Shown: positions 30,191-41,910 of the stretch, piece by piece
Position numbering within the stretch: the stretch's first letter is position 1
How the letters are laid out: each line of letters begins with the position of its first letter
Notes under the pieces: generated by a model
Seen by the model: the letters and a program-made list of their open reading frames with translations, nothing else
Database searches by the model: none
What the model was told of the DNA's origin: nothing
Translations under genes and position numbers: made by a program
NCBI GenBank assembly: GCA_025716815.1
Contig: JAIXMN010000047.1
Span: forward strand, 1 to 64,000
DNA: 64,000 bases
Source of the DNA: Dichotomocladium elegans
Lineage: Eukaryota; Mucoromycota; Mucoromycetes; Mucorales; Lichtheimiaceae
Direction of reading: 5' to 3'

Positions 30191-32404
30191 GGGGTGGTGC
30201 ATGGCAAACTAATGTAGTCTTTTTTCCTTATATTGCACGTGGTGCATGAAGTTTGAATTAAGCCTACTGCAGTTACAGTGATTGAGTGATGCTTATGGTT
30301 GATGTGTAGAACATTTGGGCAGTGTTTATGGATGAGTAAAATTTAGGTATAAAAAATTTTAACCTAGTTTAACGATTCGGCATCAGCAATAAGTTTTTCC
30401 AATGGTCCATGTAGGGTAGGGGCAACATCTCTCCAAAGTGCAAGTCCATCAGAGAACCCCTTTTTGTTGGTCTATAAAATGAAGTAAGTTTTGGGTACTC
30501 TAATATTAAAAAAACATACATTGGCAAGCCTAGAGATGCTGAACACCTGCGGCAAAAGGAGAACATATGGTGATATTTTCACCATTTCCAAAAGGCGAGG
30601 AGCACCTCGCAAGACATATCCCTCCCATGTGTCTTGTGCAACTGAAACTGAAATATTTCTGTTAGACGTTTTCTTGGAAAAAAACTTTTCGACTTACTAT
30701 TAATAGTAGGGTTATATAGTAATGTTTCAGCTTCTTGCTCCCTACCACTTGTAAGCAGTGCTGTATAGATGATGTAGACATTTAAAATGTAGACATTACT
30801 ATACAGCTTTGCTTGCAAATTTACTGCTTTAATCGATTGAGGGTTGAGGTGGATAAGTGTATCAAGTGGATTAATACCACTAGACACAGATGAGGCAGGG
30901 AGGAGGACAAGACTGTTTGGGAGTTGCTGCAGTGGTATAGGCTGTGTGACATTAAACGTCTCACAGAGCTCACCCATAACTGCAGCAACACGTTGAATAT
31001 CAACTAGTGCATTTGAGACAGCTTTTGGGAATGCACCAGTATTGACAAGAGCCCTAGTTACTGGTTCTTCTGTGGGCTTTGGCGCCTAGTTTAATATAAA
31101 ATGATGAGATAAAATACTGAAACACAAAATATTAATACCTCTATGTTGCGACGCTTAGTTGGCCTTGAACGGGGGGGCTGATAATCCTCATCGTCAGTAG
31201 ATGGATCCTCTACTGGTGTTTCTGGGGGAGGATGGTCTACTCTGCTACTAGTAACAGTTAGGGGATCCACTTCAGTAGGATCTACCAAAGTGGCTAACTG
31301 AACATCCTCAACAGATGCTGGGCTTGGTGGTGCAAATTCATGTACCTAATAGAAACTGATAAACAAACATCCCTGAAATAATACTAAAAACTTACCAGGA
31401 CATCCTCAGCTACCTCAAGTGGTTCATGAGCCACCTTCACTTGGATCTGCCCATTTACCCCAATAGTGTCAAGGTTAAACCCAAGGTAGGCAGTATGCCA
31501 ATTCTCGTCAGCAACATGAACTTTCACATTATTATTACGGAGGAACTCCGTAATGGTATCAAGGGCCTGGGGTACAACTTACTTATATTGCCTCAAAAGT
31601 TCGGCACTCCCCCCCCAACTCAATTTTTTTTTGAGGTCAGACGCACATCCAGCTTAAAAAATTTCAGGCAATGAATCCTTTGTCTTTTTTGCGAATTCAT
31701 TTGCATCAGTCCATTCCTTAACAGTAATGTGGTAACTTCAATTCAATCTGACGAGAGAGACGTGTGCGGATGACATTCAATGTAGGGGATGTGCGCAATC
31801 TCTTCATCTTCGTTAATTCTTTTCTTTTCAACATGGCCCAGTTTGTGCTTAAGGCAATTCGGCAATTTCCCTCAACTACAAAGAAAGATCTTTTAGCATC
31901 TAATAGATCACTTAGACGCTAGGATGTCTTTTGTAATTAGATTAATAAGACACTATCGTTTACTTCGAAGGATAATGACTTCGTAATCATAGCATCAGTA
32001 CACAATTTGTAATGCAATGTTAACGGCCATGGTGGGGCGAAAAAAAAACGCAGCATTTTCAGGTTGATCATGGCAGCTGGGTCTCCTTGATTAAGGGCTA
32101 AGATGAGGAGGGATAGGAACTCTGATACTGACGCGACATATAACCCATACTGGGAAGGGATTGTTGGAATGTAAAATAAACATTGCGCAAAGAATCATTC
32201 ATGGCACATTCCTTATGCATAGCATTGAGGTTTACAGTAATTTAACTAAACTGCGAAACTTGTTTCTTCGCAAAGGCGTGATATAGGAACATGTAACATG
32301 AACAGAATAGAAATGCGGTACAATAAAAAAATTCGGAGCAGTATTGTGCTAGATATCTTTTTTGCTTCCCACCTAAGTGATCGTACAAAAGAATCTCGGC
32401 GAAA

Positions 32405-34614
32405 ATGAGCAGCAATAACAATGCCACCACTTCCGCGATCCGTCACCAAGATCTGCGCGAGACCGAATGTCATGTCGACAATTATGTTGAGGTTCTGAAG
32501 CAGGCTCCCCAAAAAACCGGGGAATGCTGGGTATATGACTGTATCTATCAGCCGAAGGAAATGAACCCTGAAGGTAATAACGAAGACACATATATTCCCA
32601 CGACAGGAAATATAACGTTAAGTTCATTAAGATATGCCGAAACGCTCGAAAAATTTCAAGAAGAAAGTGCTGTGGACGCGATATTATAACTGTCACCGCT
32701 CGACACGTTTCCGCGTGAAACGTAGCGGCGACAGCAGAGCTAGCATATCAGAAGAGGGCCAAGGAAGTCGGCCTATCCAGAAAAAATCGAAGCAAGTAGG
32801 ATGCGAGGCTGGTTTAAAGCTTACATGCTATAAAGGCGATCCGACCAAGGTCGTTTTTCATTATACTAAGGAGCATACCGGTCACATCCCTGGATCTATC
32901 GACGATGTCAAGTACTTGCCACTTTCTGACGAGCTCAGAGCACGCATCCTTGCTGAAATCCGCAAAGGATATAATGTTCGTCAAATTCGCACGTCGCTGC
33001 AGCATGAATACGACGGTGTAAACAGTAATCAACGAGAGGCCCATATCAGCACCACTGATGTTTATAATGTTTATTATAAACATCGTCAGCAAAAATGCGA
33101 GAGAAGCGACAACGATTTCGAATCGATCCAAAAGTGGCTGACAGAACTTAGTGCTAAAGGGTATGAGACATGGACCGATGGCGATGATGCAGGAAGTGCT
33201 CTTTCTGCTGAATACTTCGCCTTCGGTTTCACTGCTCCATGGTAGAAAACGCTGCTCGTTGGTGCCAAGTTCTTTTCTTTGGATGCAACCCATGACGTCA
33301 GCCGTTACAAACGATGGTGTGTTATACACCATGGTCATCCGCCATCCTATAGCTGGTCGTGGTGTTCCTGTTGCCTACCTTTTGACAAATAATCTGTCAT
33401 CCCATCCCCTTGTTCACTGGTTCCGCTTCTTGCATTCACTTGGCGTAGTCCCACACAGAATCACAATAGATTGCAGTCTTCCAGAGGACAACGCGATCTG
33501 TGAGGTGTGGGAGAGCTGCACCATTCAGTACTGTACATGGCACGTCATGCGCGCATGGATGAAGAACGTGCAATCGAAAGTTGTTGGAGAGCAAGGACGG
33601 ACACCAGAGCAAGCAAGAAAAGTAGTCCGCCAGCACCTGCGCGACCTGATGTATGAGAAGGATATCGAGAAGTTCAACGAACTTCTTGATACCTTTCTCA
33701 ACAGATACACACAGACCCAGGTTGAATTCGCGACTTACTTTAAGCGTTACTGGGTTGAAGGAGCGCAAGGATGCGAACGTTGGGCGGCCTGCCACCAGCC
33801 AGCTGTATACACCAACATGGAAACCAACAACTATGTTGAATCTTGGCACAACCAGCTTAAGACCGTTTACTTGCAGCGTAAACGTGTCCATCGTATGGAT
33901 GCGCTTCTCGAGATCTTGACGTCAGTTGTCGAATTCGACATAAAACAAGAGATTCGACGACTGTCCGCCAACGTTGGCCGAATGGGTATTAGTGAACATC
34001 GCTTCCGCAGAGAAGAAAGAAAAGCTGAGTTGGTCGATCGTGCCATGTTACCCGCAATGATAACGTTGCAAGCGGAAAACGAGTATATCGTTAGCTCGTT
34101 TTCAATGGATGGAACCACGTATGAAGTAAGGAAGTCATGATTCAACACGCCTTTTATCCTAGCATACTCTTACCTTTCTTACCAGGTCCACACCAGTGGT
34201 TCACAGATTACAGCTTGCACTTGTCCTTGGTTTAGCACAACGCGCCGCCCATGTAAGCATATGTTTCTAGTGCAACAACATGTCAACGGTGTAGTTGTCC
34301 GTCCAGCACTTTTGGACAGTTCTGCAACATATATGCAACAGGTGCCACATGAACCGGTTACTTCTGCCAGAGAACGCCTGACGCATACACCAACGGCGAA
34401 AGAGCTACTTGAGGATGCACTTCAGAAGCACGCAGCATCCATCACTGCTCTTAGACGTCGCATTGGGGGATCGATGGTTGAAGATCCTGACAAGATTGCA
34501 GAAGCCGTCACACGGATTAATAACCTTACTGAAGAGCTTTCCTCAATTAATTCCTTCATTGGCGCAGCTCTTACCATTCCTCCAAATGCTAATTTCCGCC
34601 GTCAAAACAATTGA
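32405..34614 (+). pseudogene. MULE-2 transposase (SWIM type), nonsense and frameshift
   Basis: Plus-strand exons: 32405 to about 32573, then from about 32632 (YYNCHRSTRF, matching the Cys-His part of MULE-1) to 33245, where TAG interrupts just before the DATHDV catalytic motif. The frame shifts near 33300 and continues to 34123 with TIDCSLPEDNA, CTWHVMRAWM and ETNNYVESWH. After an intron (about 34124-34183) a SWIM finger CTCPWFSTTRRPCKHMF and a coiled-coil-like tail end at 34614. The TAG is one C-to-T change from CAG. Compared with MULE-1 all domains are present, so it decayed after insertion. Confidence 0.87.
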
Positions 34615-36096
34615 TACTCGCGCATTGTTTAATGTACCAGAAATATACGTCAATCATTTTCGAAAGATAATGTTCAGCGGACTGCTGTACTTACGTTCAA
34701 GTTTAACGGCGAATGGCATTCAAAAGAGTTTTATAGTTCATTCATCTGTTGTGACTTATTAGCATGGTCTTTTTTCAACAATCGCAACTGAATGCGCGTA
34801 ACAGTAACCACTAAAGAATGATTCCGCGTAGTTTAGTATAATCTCATATAAGGCGAAAGCTGTTGCTGGATGGCGTTTGAATACTGACAAGTCTCTGGTG
34901 ATTTCTCTCAGTGATTCGTGACAATGACTATGCATGGTTTATCTAAAAAGCAGCAATTGAAAAAGTCTTGTTCCATGGCAAGGATTGTAACGCGAAATTA
35001 AACAGGGAAAAAACTACAGACGTCGGCCTCTAAATATAAGCCTGTCTATTTTCCGCGGTGATTTTTGTGCTGAGGACATTAATTGCTTCACATCTGGTAC
35101 AAACATCAAGACCAACAGAGCCATTGGGCACATCATTCTACACATTGTATGGAGATCGACCGTTGTGCGTCACCTATAATCGACTTATCTTAATTTGTGT
35201 CTGTGAAAGAAAGAAAGGCATAAACAGCAGGGCGTTATCCATTATTAACACGATTGACCTGGGAAGTCGGTAATTATCAGCTGCTTCTATTTGTCGGGTC
35301 ATTTCCGCGCAAGCTTTATATTGTCGCTATAGGAGGCGTAGACCAAGAGACACGTAGTGATTGATGGCTACAGAATCTACAAATGCCAAGGACTTTGTGG
35401 TTTGTGAAATAAGGATTAGTTAAGTGCTGGCAGGAGGAATGAGAACATATGTAGGGAATAAATGGAAACGGAAGCTGCATGCTCCATAAGGATTATGAAT
35501 GATGTGCACTTATGATGGATGCATCAAATAGGCAACGTGGAGAAGATGTCGTGAAATTGACGATTGCAGTGTTGTTAATTCCATCCAGACATCCCGCTTA
35601 CTGGCCTTGGTTATTTTATCCATTTCCTTTCTTGCCCACTACCATCAGCAAGGAAAGAAGAAACGCATTCATGCTTGGTTGGCTTATACCAGTAATTACT
35701 GTTTCCTGGAATTGTAATGCCCAATGCCCATCCGCAATTGGTTGCTTATGTGAATAACGATGAAAACGGGAATACAACACGTATCCCTTTTTTCTTGTTA
35801 ATGTAGCCGAGCTTTGGAATTAAGTTTACGTTAATTAGACCCGTTTCACTCCAGCCCATGATACAATGCTATTACTCTTAACCACGCAACTGTTACTTCT
35901 TGTCATCTCCTGCTATTTGTCGCTGTCTATTTTAATAAAATTAGACTATCTGGAAACCTGATTTCGAATTTGATTTAGCTGTACCAAATGACCACGGCAC
36001 GCGTAGAAATATAATTCTTATGACGCTTGGACATATGTCTCATACGGATTTATTGATGTCGCAGCGATCCAACGTCGCATCGAACATTGAGAATAA
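34615..36096. other. Non-coding interior of MULE-2
   Basis: About 1.5 kb between the transposase end and the right TIR. Only short unrelated ORFs (up to 81 codons); I see no gene or repeat. Confidence 0.5.
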
Positions 36097-36635
36097 GATG
36101 TCTTTGTAGTTGAGGGAAATTGCCGAATTGCCTTAAGCACAAACTGGGCCATGTTGAAAAGAAAAGAATTAACGAAGATGAAGAGATTGCGCACATCCCC
36201 TACATTGAATGTCATCCGCACACGTCTCTCTCGTCAGATTGAATTGAAGTTACCGCATTACTGTTAAGGAATGGACTGATGCAAATGAATTCGCAAAAAA
36301 GACAAAGGATTCATTGCCTGAAATTTTTTAAGCTGGATGTGCGTCTGACCTCAAAAAAAAAATTGAGTTGGGGGGGGAGTGCCGAACTTTTGAGGCAATA
36401 TAAGTAAGTTGGCCTGGGGTAGGGCTAGGATTACTGTTAACTTATTTTCTCTACATATATATTTCACATACTTAAGCCTCTAAGGAAACCAAGTACTGTG
36501 TGGTTTACACCACCATCATTTTCCCTAGCACGATATTCAGAGTAATCCATAGTGTTCCATCAAAAAGTGGGCAGAAAAGGAAGAGAAGGAAAGAAGAAAT
36601 TATCAAAATATTCATTCTTTTAAAAATGCTACATA

Positions 36636-37854
36636 CTAGGGTAAATTTTCGATGAGGTCATTAATTGCATTAAATAAAGGAGCTAACAGTGGGCCAAGCT
36701 GGGAAATAGGAATATGCCGAAGTGCTATAATATGTTCTGTTTCCCTTGTGGTCTCTGCAAACTGTACAAACTGTTCCTTTGACAACTATAAAAGTATTAG
36801 ATAATACTAAGTAAATGCCTAGTAAAATATATGTCTACTTACACGCCCAAGCTTCATTACACCAAATGTATCTGGGTACAAGAGAAGGGCAACCCCTATA
36901 TCCTGCATTAAATGAATCAGCCTTGCAGCACCTTTTAGTCCATAGAGTGTTGTCCTAGTGCTTATTCCTACCATTAACTGTTAGATTTTTTAAAGGAAAA
37001 CATTAGCTACTTACCTGAGAGGAAGGCACTACAAAACTGCCTGGCTCTAGTAGGGTTGACTCCCCTTTCCTTTACATGGAGTGCCCTGAGGTATATCCAC
37101 ATAATGGATTTGTTTAGGGTTGCTGTTGCAAAGTTCCCTTCTAGTGCTGCAATAGTGGAAGCCTTGGACAAACCACTAATTGTTAATTCTCTGTATGTCA
37201 GGGCTGGTAAGACCACCTCCCCACTAGCCTGGCTAAGGTCCTTGATCATCTTTACTTGGTGACTAATAGGAAGTAAAGCCACTTCAGCCAGTTCTATTAA
37301 AATACTTAAAATTAGTATCTTATTGATTATAGAATTATTTGAACAAACCTTGTTTCACTTTTTCCTTATACATTCCACCAGGAATTGTAATAAACACTGG
37401 TGGGGAAGGATCCCCAGAAGCCTGACTTGGGCAAGGCTCCCTAGCCTGATCTTCCCCAACAGACTGCTCCCCACTAGGATCTTCCACAGTAGTAGTAGTG
37501 GAAGGTTCAACCACATCAGCAGTAAACTACAGCAAAGTAAACAACAATACCAAAAACAGCCCCTAGAAAACAATACCTTAGGATCAAGTTTGATCCCTTG
37601 AGTGGTAACCATCTTGTTCTGGGTACCAAACTCATAAATCCCTTTCTTCTTTCCCTTGGTTAGGGATATCCCATTTCTTGAGCAGAATATTTGGAAATAC
37701 TCTGCAATTTGGACCTGCATTCCCTCTATTTTGACTTTAGTAGCTATATCTGAAGATTCTTAGAGCACTTACCAGGCCAATCTTGCATCAGGATGGTCTT
37801 GACATGGCCAAGACTTAGCTGCTCACCGTTAACTTTGATATTGGATTCAAACAT
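36636..37854 (-). CDS. Helitron gene of unknown function A
   Basis: Six exons inferred from splice sites. ATG at 37854 opens with MFESNIKVNGEQLSLG. Exon 2 (37729 to about 37580) has a basic patch LTKGKKKGIYEFG. Exon 3 (about 37528-37350) is Pro/Ser/Glu-rich. Exon 4 (37291 to about 37015) is helical with LNKSIMWIYLRALHVKERG. Exon 5 has YGLKGAARLIHLMQD. The final exon stops at 36636. I recognise no family. The order (short N-terminal part, disordered acidic linker, helical C-terminal region with a GxxRL segment) parallels gene B, suggesting paralogy. As the first gene of the Helitron, it may act in replication or regulation; that is inference from position only. Confidence 0.6.
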
Positions 37855-37919
37855 GACTTTAAGTGAAAGAAAGGTTAACAAATTCAAATGCTAGTTGCTT
37901 TGATTTTTATTATATTTTC

Positions 37920-37961
37920 TATCCAATCAGATTACCAGAACAGTGAACGCGCGTTCACTTT
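37920..37961. promoter_or_regulatory. CCAAT plus 16 bp palindrome upstream of Helitron gene A
   Basis: CCAATCAGATTACCAGAACA followed by the perfect palindrome GTGAACGCGCGTTCAC, about 65-80 bases upstream of gene A. The same ~40 bp arrangement recurs at 47865-47905 and, past the Gypsy insertion, 52116-52124. Before Harbinger-2 and Gypsy entered, the two copies would have lain about 100 bases apart as direct repeats. A candidate protein-binding site. Confidence 0.5.
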
Positions 37962-39145
37962 TTAGAGCAACCCCAGCGGTATTTCTAAAACATAGTGACT
38001 TCCCTATATTTAGAAATAGAAATAGAAATGTGCATCCCCAGCGGTTTTTCTAAACGATTGCTATTTTCAAAAATTTGCTTCGTGCCAAGGTCCCCGCTTG
38101 CTAAAGATAGCAGGGCTCCCTACCAGCAAAAATTGAATTTTGTGTCCGTAAAGCGTGGAGTTCGAAAAATTGGGTGTGTCCCCAAAAAAATTTCACTAAC
38201 ATCTGTGACCACATAGCCTGCGTTCATTTTTTTTCTGAAGTAGCAATCTGCCCCATTCTTTTACCAGCTGCTAATGCCGCGACATTGTCAACAGAGGACA
38301 GCTTTAGTAATGGCTCGCGCAGAGACTAATAAGTTTGAAATTAGTAGCGTGTCATTTCCACATCATGCGTGCATCTCTGTCCAATTCAGTAATTTCGGTC
38401 TTACGCCTTTTCTAATTACGAACCGCCTGCCATCTGTAGTGGAATGGGTGGATTCCCCTTCAAGATTCAGCATCAAGAATATTCCTGCAAGCAAATGTCT
38501 ATCATCTTGACGAGTGCTTTCTCATAATCACGTTATTTCGCATAATTCAGGCCTGCAGTTTTGTACAATTGGCATTAGCTTCACCGCCTCCTGCAAAGCA
38601 AACAAAGATTGCCATGTGCACAAAGAACAAGCAATGTTCCCCGAAGATTCAGTGTCAGTAGCATCATGCTCTGTAGATGTTGGCATTGCAGTTGATCGAT
38701 CTGGAATTGTTACTTATTTCTTGTAAGTCTTACGCAGACTTTGTAAAATCAGATTGCATGTACTCCAAACTAATTAGAACAACTGAACAGTTGCAAAAGA
38801 GTAATGGAACTTCGCACATTTGTAATTGACGCAAGGGTTGGAAGAAAATGTCAGGAATGTAAGGAATGTAACGGAATGCCAGATGTGCCAGGAGTGCGAT
38901 CTTGGACTGCGTAATCGCCGGCAAGTATGAATTGCTAGCGTAAAACTGAGGAATTGGTCATAGTTGTATTTCTCTGTGGTATGCTCAAAAGAAATAAATT
39001 GTAATAGAAGGTATTTGTATTATTACAGTACAAAATGCTTTCAAATATGTGCTTCCTCAATAGAAGGTATGTATGAACAGTGTTGTGCCTGGCTTTCGTT
39101 TCTCTGTCCTCTTTCCACTCCATCTGCATTACGTGTCTAATTACA

Positions 39146-41667
39146 ATGTCAGCAATCAACAACTCATCTGCCATTTCTCGTGCGATCGCGAGTTTGCGAT
39201 CTATCGGCAATCGCGATCAGATGCCACAATTCTCTGATGAGCATCCAGCAATGGTTTCGATTCGGCGCAACGAAATCAAGGCGTGGCTGGAAGGCGAAGA
39301 AGTACTTTTTGGCTGTACTTTTTACAATCGCACTTCGTCGCATTCACGTACCAGCAATGCGAGATTCTTATCACGCTTCGGGAATCATGACGGAACGCCC
39401 ATGGTTATTCAAAGGGAGGGGGAAACAACCCGACCTGAGAGCCAAGTTCGCAGGGGGCGACTTCATGATATCAGTTTTCACGAGGTACCCCAATGGAAGT
39501 GTAGTTAGAAAACACTCTAGTAAATAATTTGCCTCAAGGTGTATATTTGCCATAGAGCAGGTACCCCGAAGACTATGACTCTAAACGGCACAAATCCGCC
39601 AAAGCGACGCAAGGCTGTCCCATTGCCTTGCGGTTGCAAATCGAAAATTTATATTCGCGCCCATGAAAGTAATCCTGATGGAGCTATCATTGAATATCAT
39701 TGGCAGCATGATGGTCATAACCCAGGATCAATCGAAGACATGTGCACCGCCCCGCTTCAGCGTAGTCTATGTCGTTTAGTTCATGATTTAGTGGAGTCCC
39801 ATCTTGATTGGAAGTCTATCAAAGCAATGCTGAGGATCGACAATATGCAATTGGACGAAATACTCCTCCGAGAATGTCAAGACCTGCCGCAGTCAGTGCG
39901 GATTACATACAATGTTGTAAAATATGCGATTGACAAGAGACTCTGCTGCCGGGCGTTTCTTGATCAAGAAATGACCCGCAGCCTACAACAATGGGGCACG
40001 AAAATTGCTGGTTCTTGTGGTCTATACCTGCATGAACAGCTTGACGATATTGAGGAAGGGGCATTCCTATTCGGTTTTATGTCTGAATGGCAAATTCAGG
40101 TGAGTGCTTTCTACTTGAACACATTATTCTTTCTCACCTGTTGTATAAGATTGGTAGGGAGTGTGGCGATCTTGTTTGCATGGATTCCACCCATAAAACA
40201 TGTGTTGGGCGGAACGGAGAAGCATGCTTTTTGTATACCTTGGTTAGCCAGTCGCACATCACTGGGAAAGGCGTGCCAATTTGCTGGATGATCACAAACA
40301 CCGAATCACAACATCCTATTAAGCATTGGCTTAAGTGGCTGAAGGATACACACTCTTTTTTGCCAAGGAAGATTATGATCGACAATTCGAGAACAGAAAT
40401 GGCTGGCATCCATGGGGCCTATGGGACTAATGATGTGGATGTTTTGATTTGTCACTGGCATATCCTTCGCGCGTGGAGAAAGCAGATCAGAACAAAGATC
40501 AGAGTCTTAGAAGGCATGCGTCGCCCAGCAGAAGAAGTGAAAGCGAAGCGCGAACGCGGATTTGAGCATCTAGTTGCAATGATGTTTGCAGAATCACCAT
40601 CACTTTTCGAGGCGAAGTATGATTGTTTTTGTCACTGGGTTCAAGAGAATGAAGGCCAATGGGATGTTGCCGGGATCTTAGTCTATTTTGATGAGCATTA
40701 CTTATGCAACAAAGAACAATGGAGCCGTGCTTGGAGATCGGTAATTTAAGTCCATTGCTTAACTTCTCACGATCTCATTTAGCTTCTGCATTTAGGGTCA
40801 TTATCATACTGATACAAATAACTATGTTGAAAGTTGGCACCGACTTTTGAAAGAAGGCTATCTGGGGAGGATGGCTGGACAACGCGCGGATGTATTAGTA
40901 CATATCCTATGGGATATGGTATTGCCTGACTTTAAAACAGACCACGTCCGCTGCGAGTTTCAATTTCAGTTAATTCACAGGAACCAAGCCGATCAAAGGC
41001 GATACAACGTTGCACAACAAATACCAGGCACGTTCTTATACCTCTATTCGACGCTGATCACTTACATCCAGTGATAAATAGATCATACTGCTCAGCAGCT
41101 AGTGAATCGACAAGGCAACAACGTTGTTGTACAGTCATTCACAGATCCAGAAAGGGAATATACCATTACTCTTGCAATTGACGACTCAAATACAATGCTG
41201 TCATGCTCTTGTCAAGATTTCCAGGTGTCTGGATCGATATGCAAGCACATGTATCTTGTAAACCGCGTCGAGGGAATCCTGTTCCCAGAAAGTATTCATG
41301 CTATCCGACAGCCATCACCACCTTCCACTTCCAGACCTTCAAATCCAACGACTTTCGAAGAAGCCAATGCAAATGTTCTTGCAGATAACAATGTTGAATT
41401 CCTTGAGGCTTTGGAAAGGTGAATTACTTCTCATGCAGACATATAGCTGTCATACTCAGTGGATTCTTCTGTCATAGATTGAGGAGCGCAGCACAACAAC
41501 TAGATCAGGAAACTCTCGCGATACATAATAGCAGAGGCAGCATGTATAACCACTCAGATATTGCACTTCTCAATGCAGCTGCTACACAAATCAATCAAGT
41601 TTTCTCAAACTTGAAAGATGCACGAAACCAAATTCGCAGTTTGCATGGACGTCAACGCAGAACGTAA
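39146..41667 (+). CDS. MULE-3 transposase (SWIM type), apparently intact
   Basis: Plus strand, at least six exons with GT-AG introns: 39146-39484, 39539-40099 (VYICHRAG at its start), 40150-40740, 40796 to about 41020, about 41095 to 41418, and about 41478-41667. Motifs in order: CHRAG, GCKSKIYI zinc-binding part, MDSTHKT (first Asp), KIMIDNSRTEM (second), CHWHILRAW, TNNYVESWH (Glu), SWIM finger CSCQDFQVSGSICKHMY, then a coiled-coil tail ending RQRRT. The introns keep frame, apart from one uncertain donor near 41020. Unlike MULE-1 and MULE-2 I find no premature stop, so this is the best candidate for an active source. An alternative upstream ATG at 39080 is less likely. Confidence 0.82.
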
Positions 41668-41910
41668 ATGCAGCATCTCCAAGGAAAGCAATATCCTACA
41701 TATAATAAAAATATCCTCAGTATGAAGCGACAGCTTGCTCATTGGCGTAATTCGATCATACAAACCACATTGAATGCATTGTTCAACCACCCTACTTGCC
41801 AGTGATTACGCAGTCCAAGATCGCACTCCTGGCACATCTGGCATTCCGTTACATTCCTTACATTCTTGACATTTTCTTCCAATCCTTGCGTCAATTACAA
41901 ATGTGCGAAG

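Larger units (their letters stand above)
31574..36410 (+). mobile_element. MULE-2 (Mutator-like, ~314 bp TIRs)
   Basis: TIRs at about 31574-31887 and 36097-36410 begin near AACTTACTTATATTGCC and contain poly-C/poly-G tracts and GACGCACATCCAGC. A 10 bp target duplication GGCCTGGGGT is at 31564-31573 and 36411-36420. One SWIM-type transposase gene on the plus strand, damaged. The insertion splits Helitron gene B. Confidence 0.93.
30364..36550 (-). pseudogene. Helitron gene of unknown function B (split by MULE-2)
   Basis: Start ATG at 36550 (MDYSEYRAREND). After an intron the frame enters PQALDTITEFLRNN, where MULE-2 is inserted, and resumes at 31573. Further GT-AG exons encode a Pro/Glu/Asp-rich linker (31355-31145), a helical region with GREQEAETLLYN (31085-30703), a segment with GYVLRGAPRLLEM (about 30655-30550), and a final exon ending at 30364. 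No known domain is recognised. The helical C-terminal half resembles that of neighbour A (36636-37854), so the two look like diverged paralogues. Exon borders are inferred from splice signals and frame. Without MULE-2 the frame would be open. Confidence 0.6.
16663..37900 (-). mobile_element. Large Helitron, interrupted by three DNA transposons
   Basis: The 3' end is at 16663: on the minus strand ...CATGACATCACACTAG followed by T, the CTRR|T signature, shared with the fragment at 12613. Reading right to left it encodes two related unknown proteins (37854-36636 and 36550-30364), an OB-fold SSB (29892-29099) and the Rep-helicase (28878-16776). MULE-1, Harbinger-1 and MULE-2 interrupt it; without them it would be about 9 kb, a normal Helitron size. 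The 5' terminus is not resolved: 37900 is a guess just upstream of the first gene, and flanking sequence may continue right of Harbinger-2. Confidence 0.82.

Noticed and set aside
35058..35757. Possible small genes in MULE-2 (71 and 81 codons)
   Set aside because: No domain, no splice-supported extension and no similarity to parts of the other MULEs.
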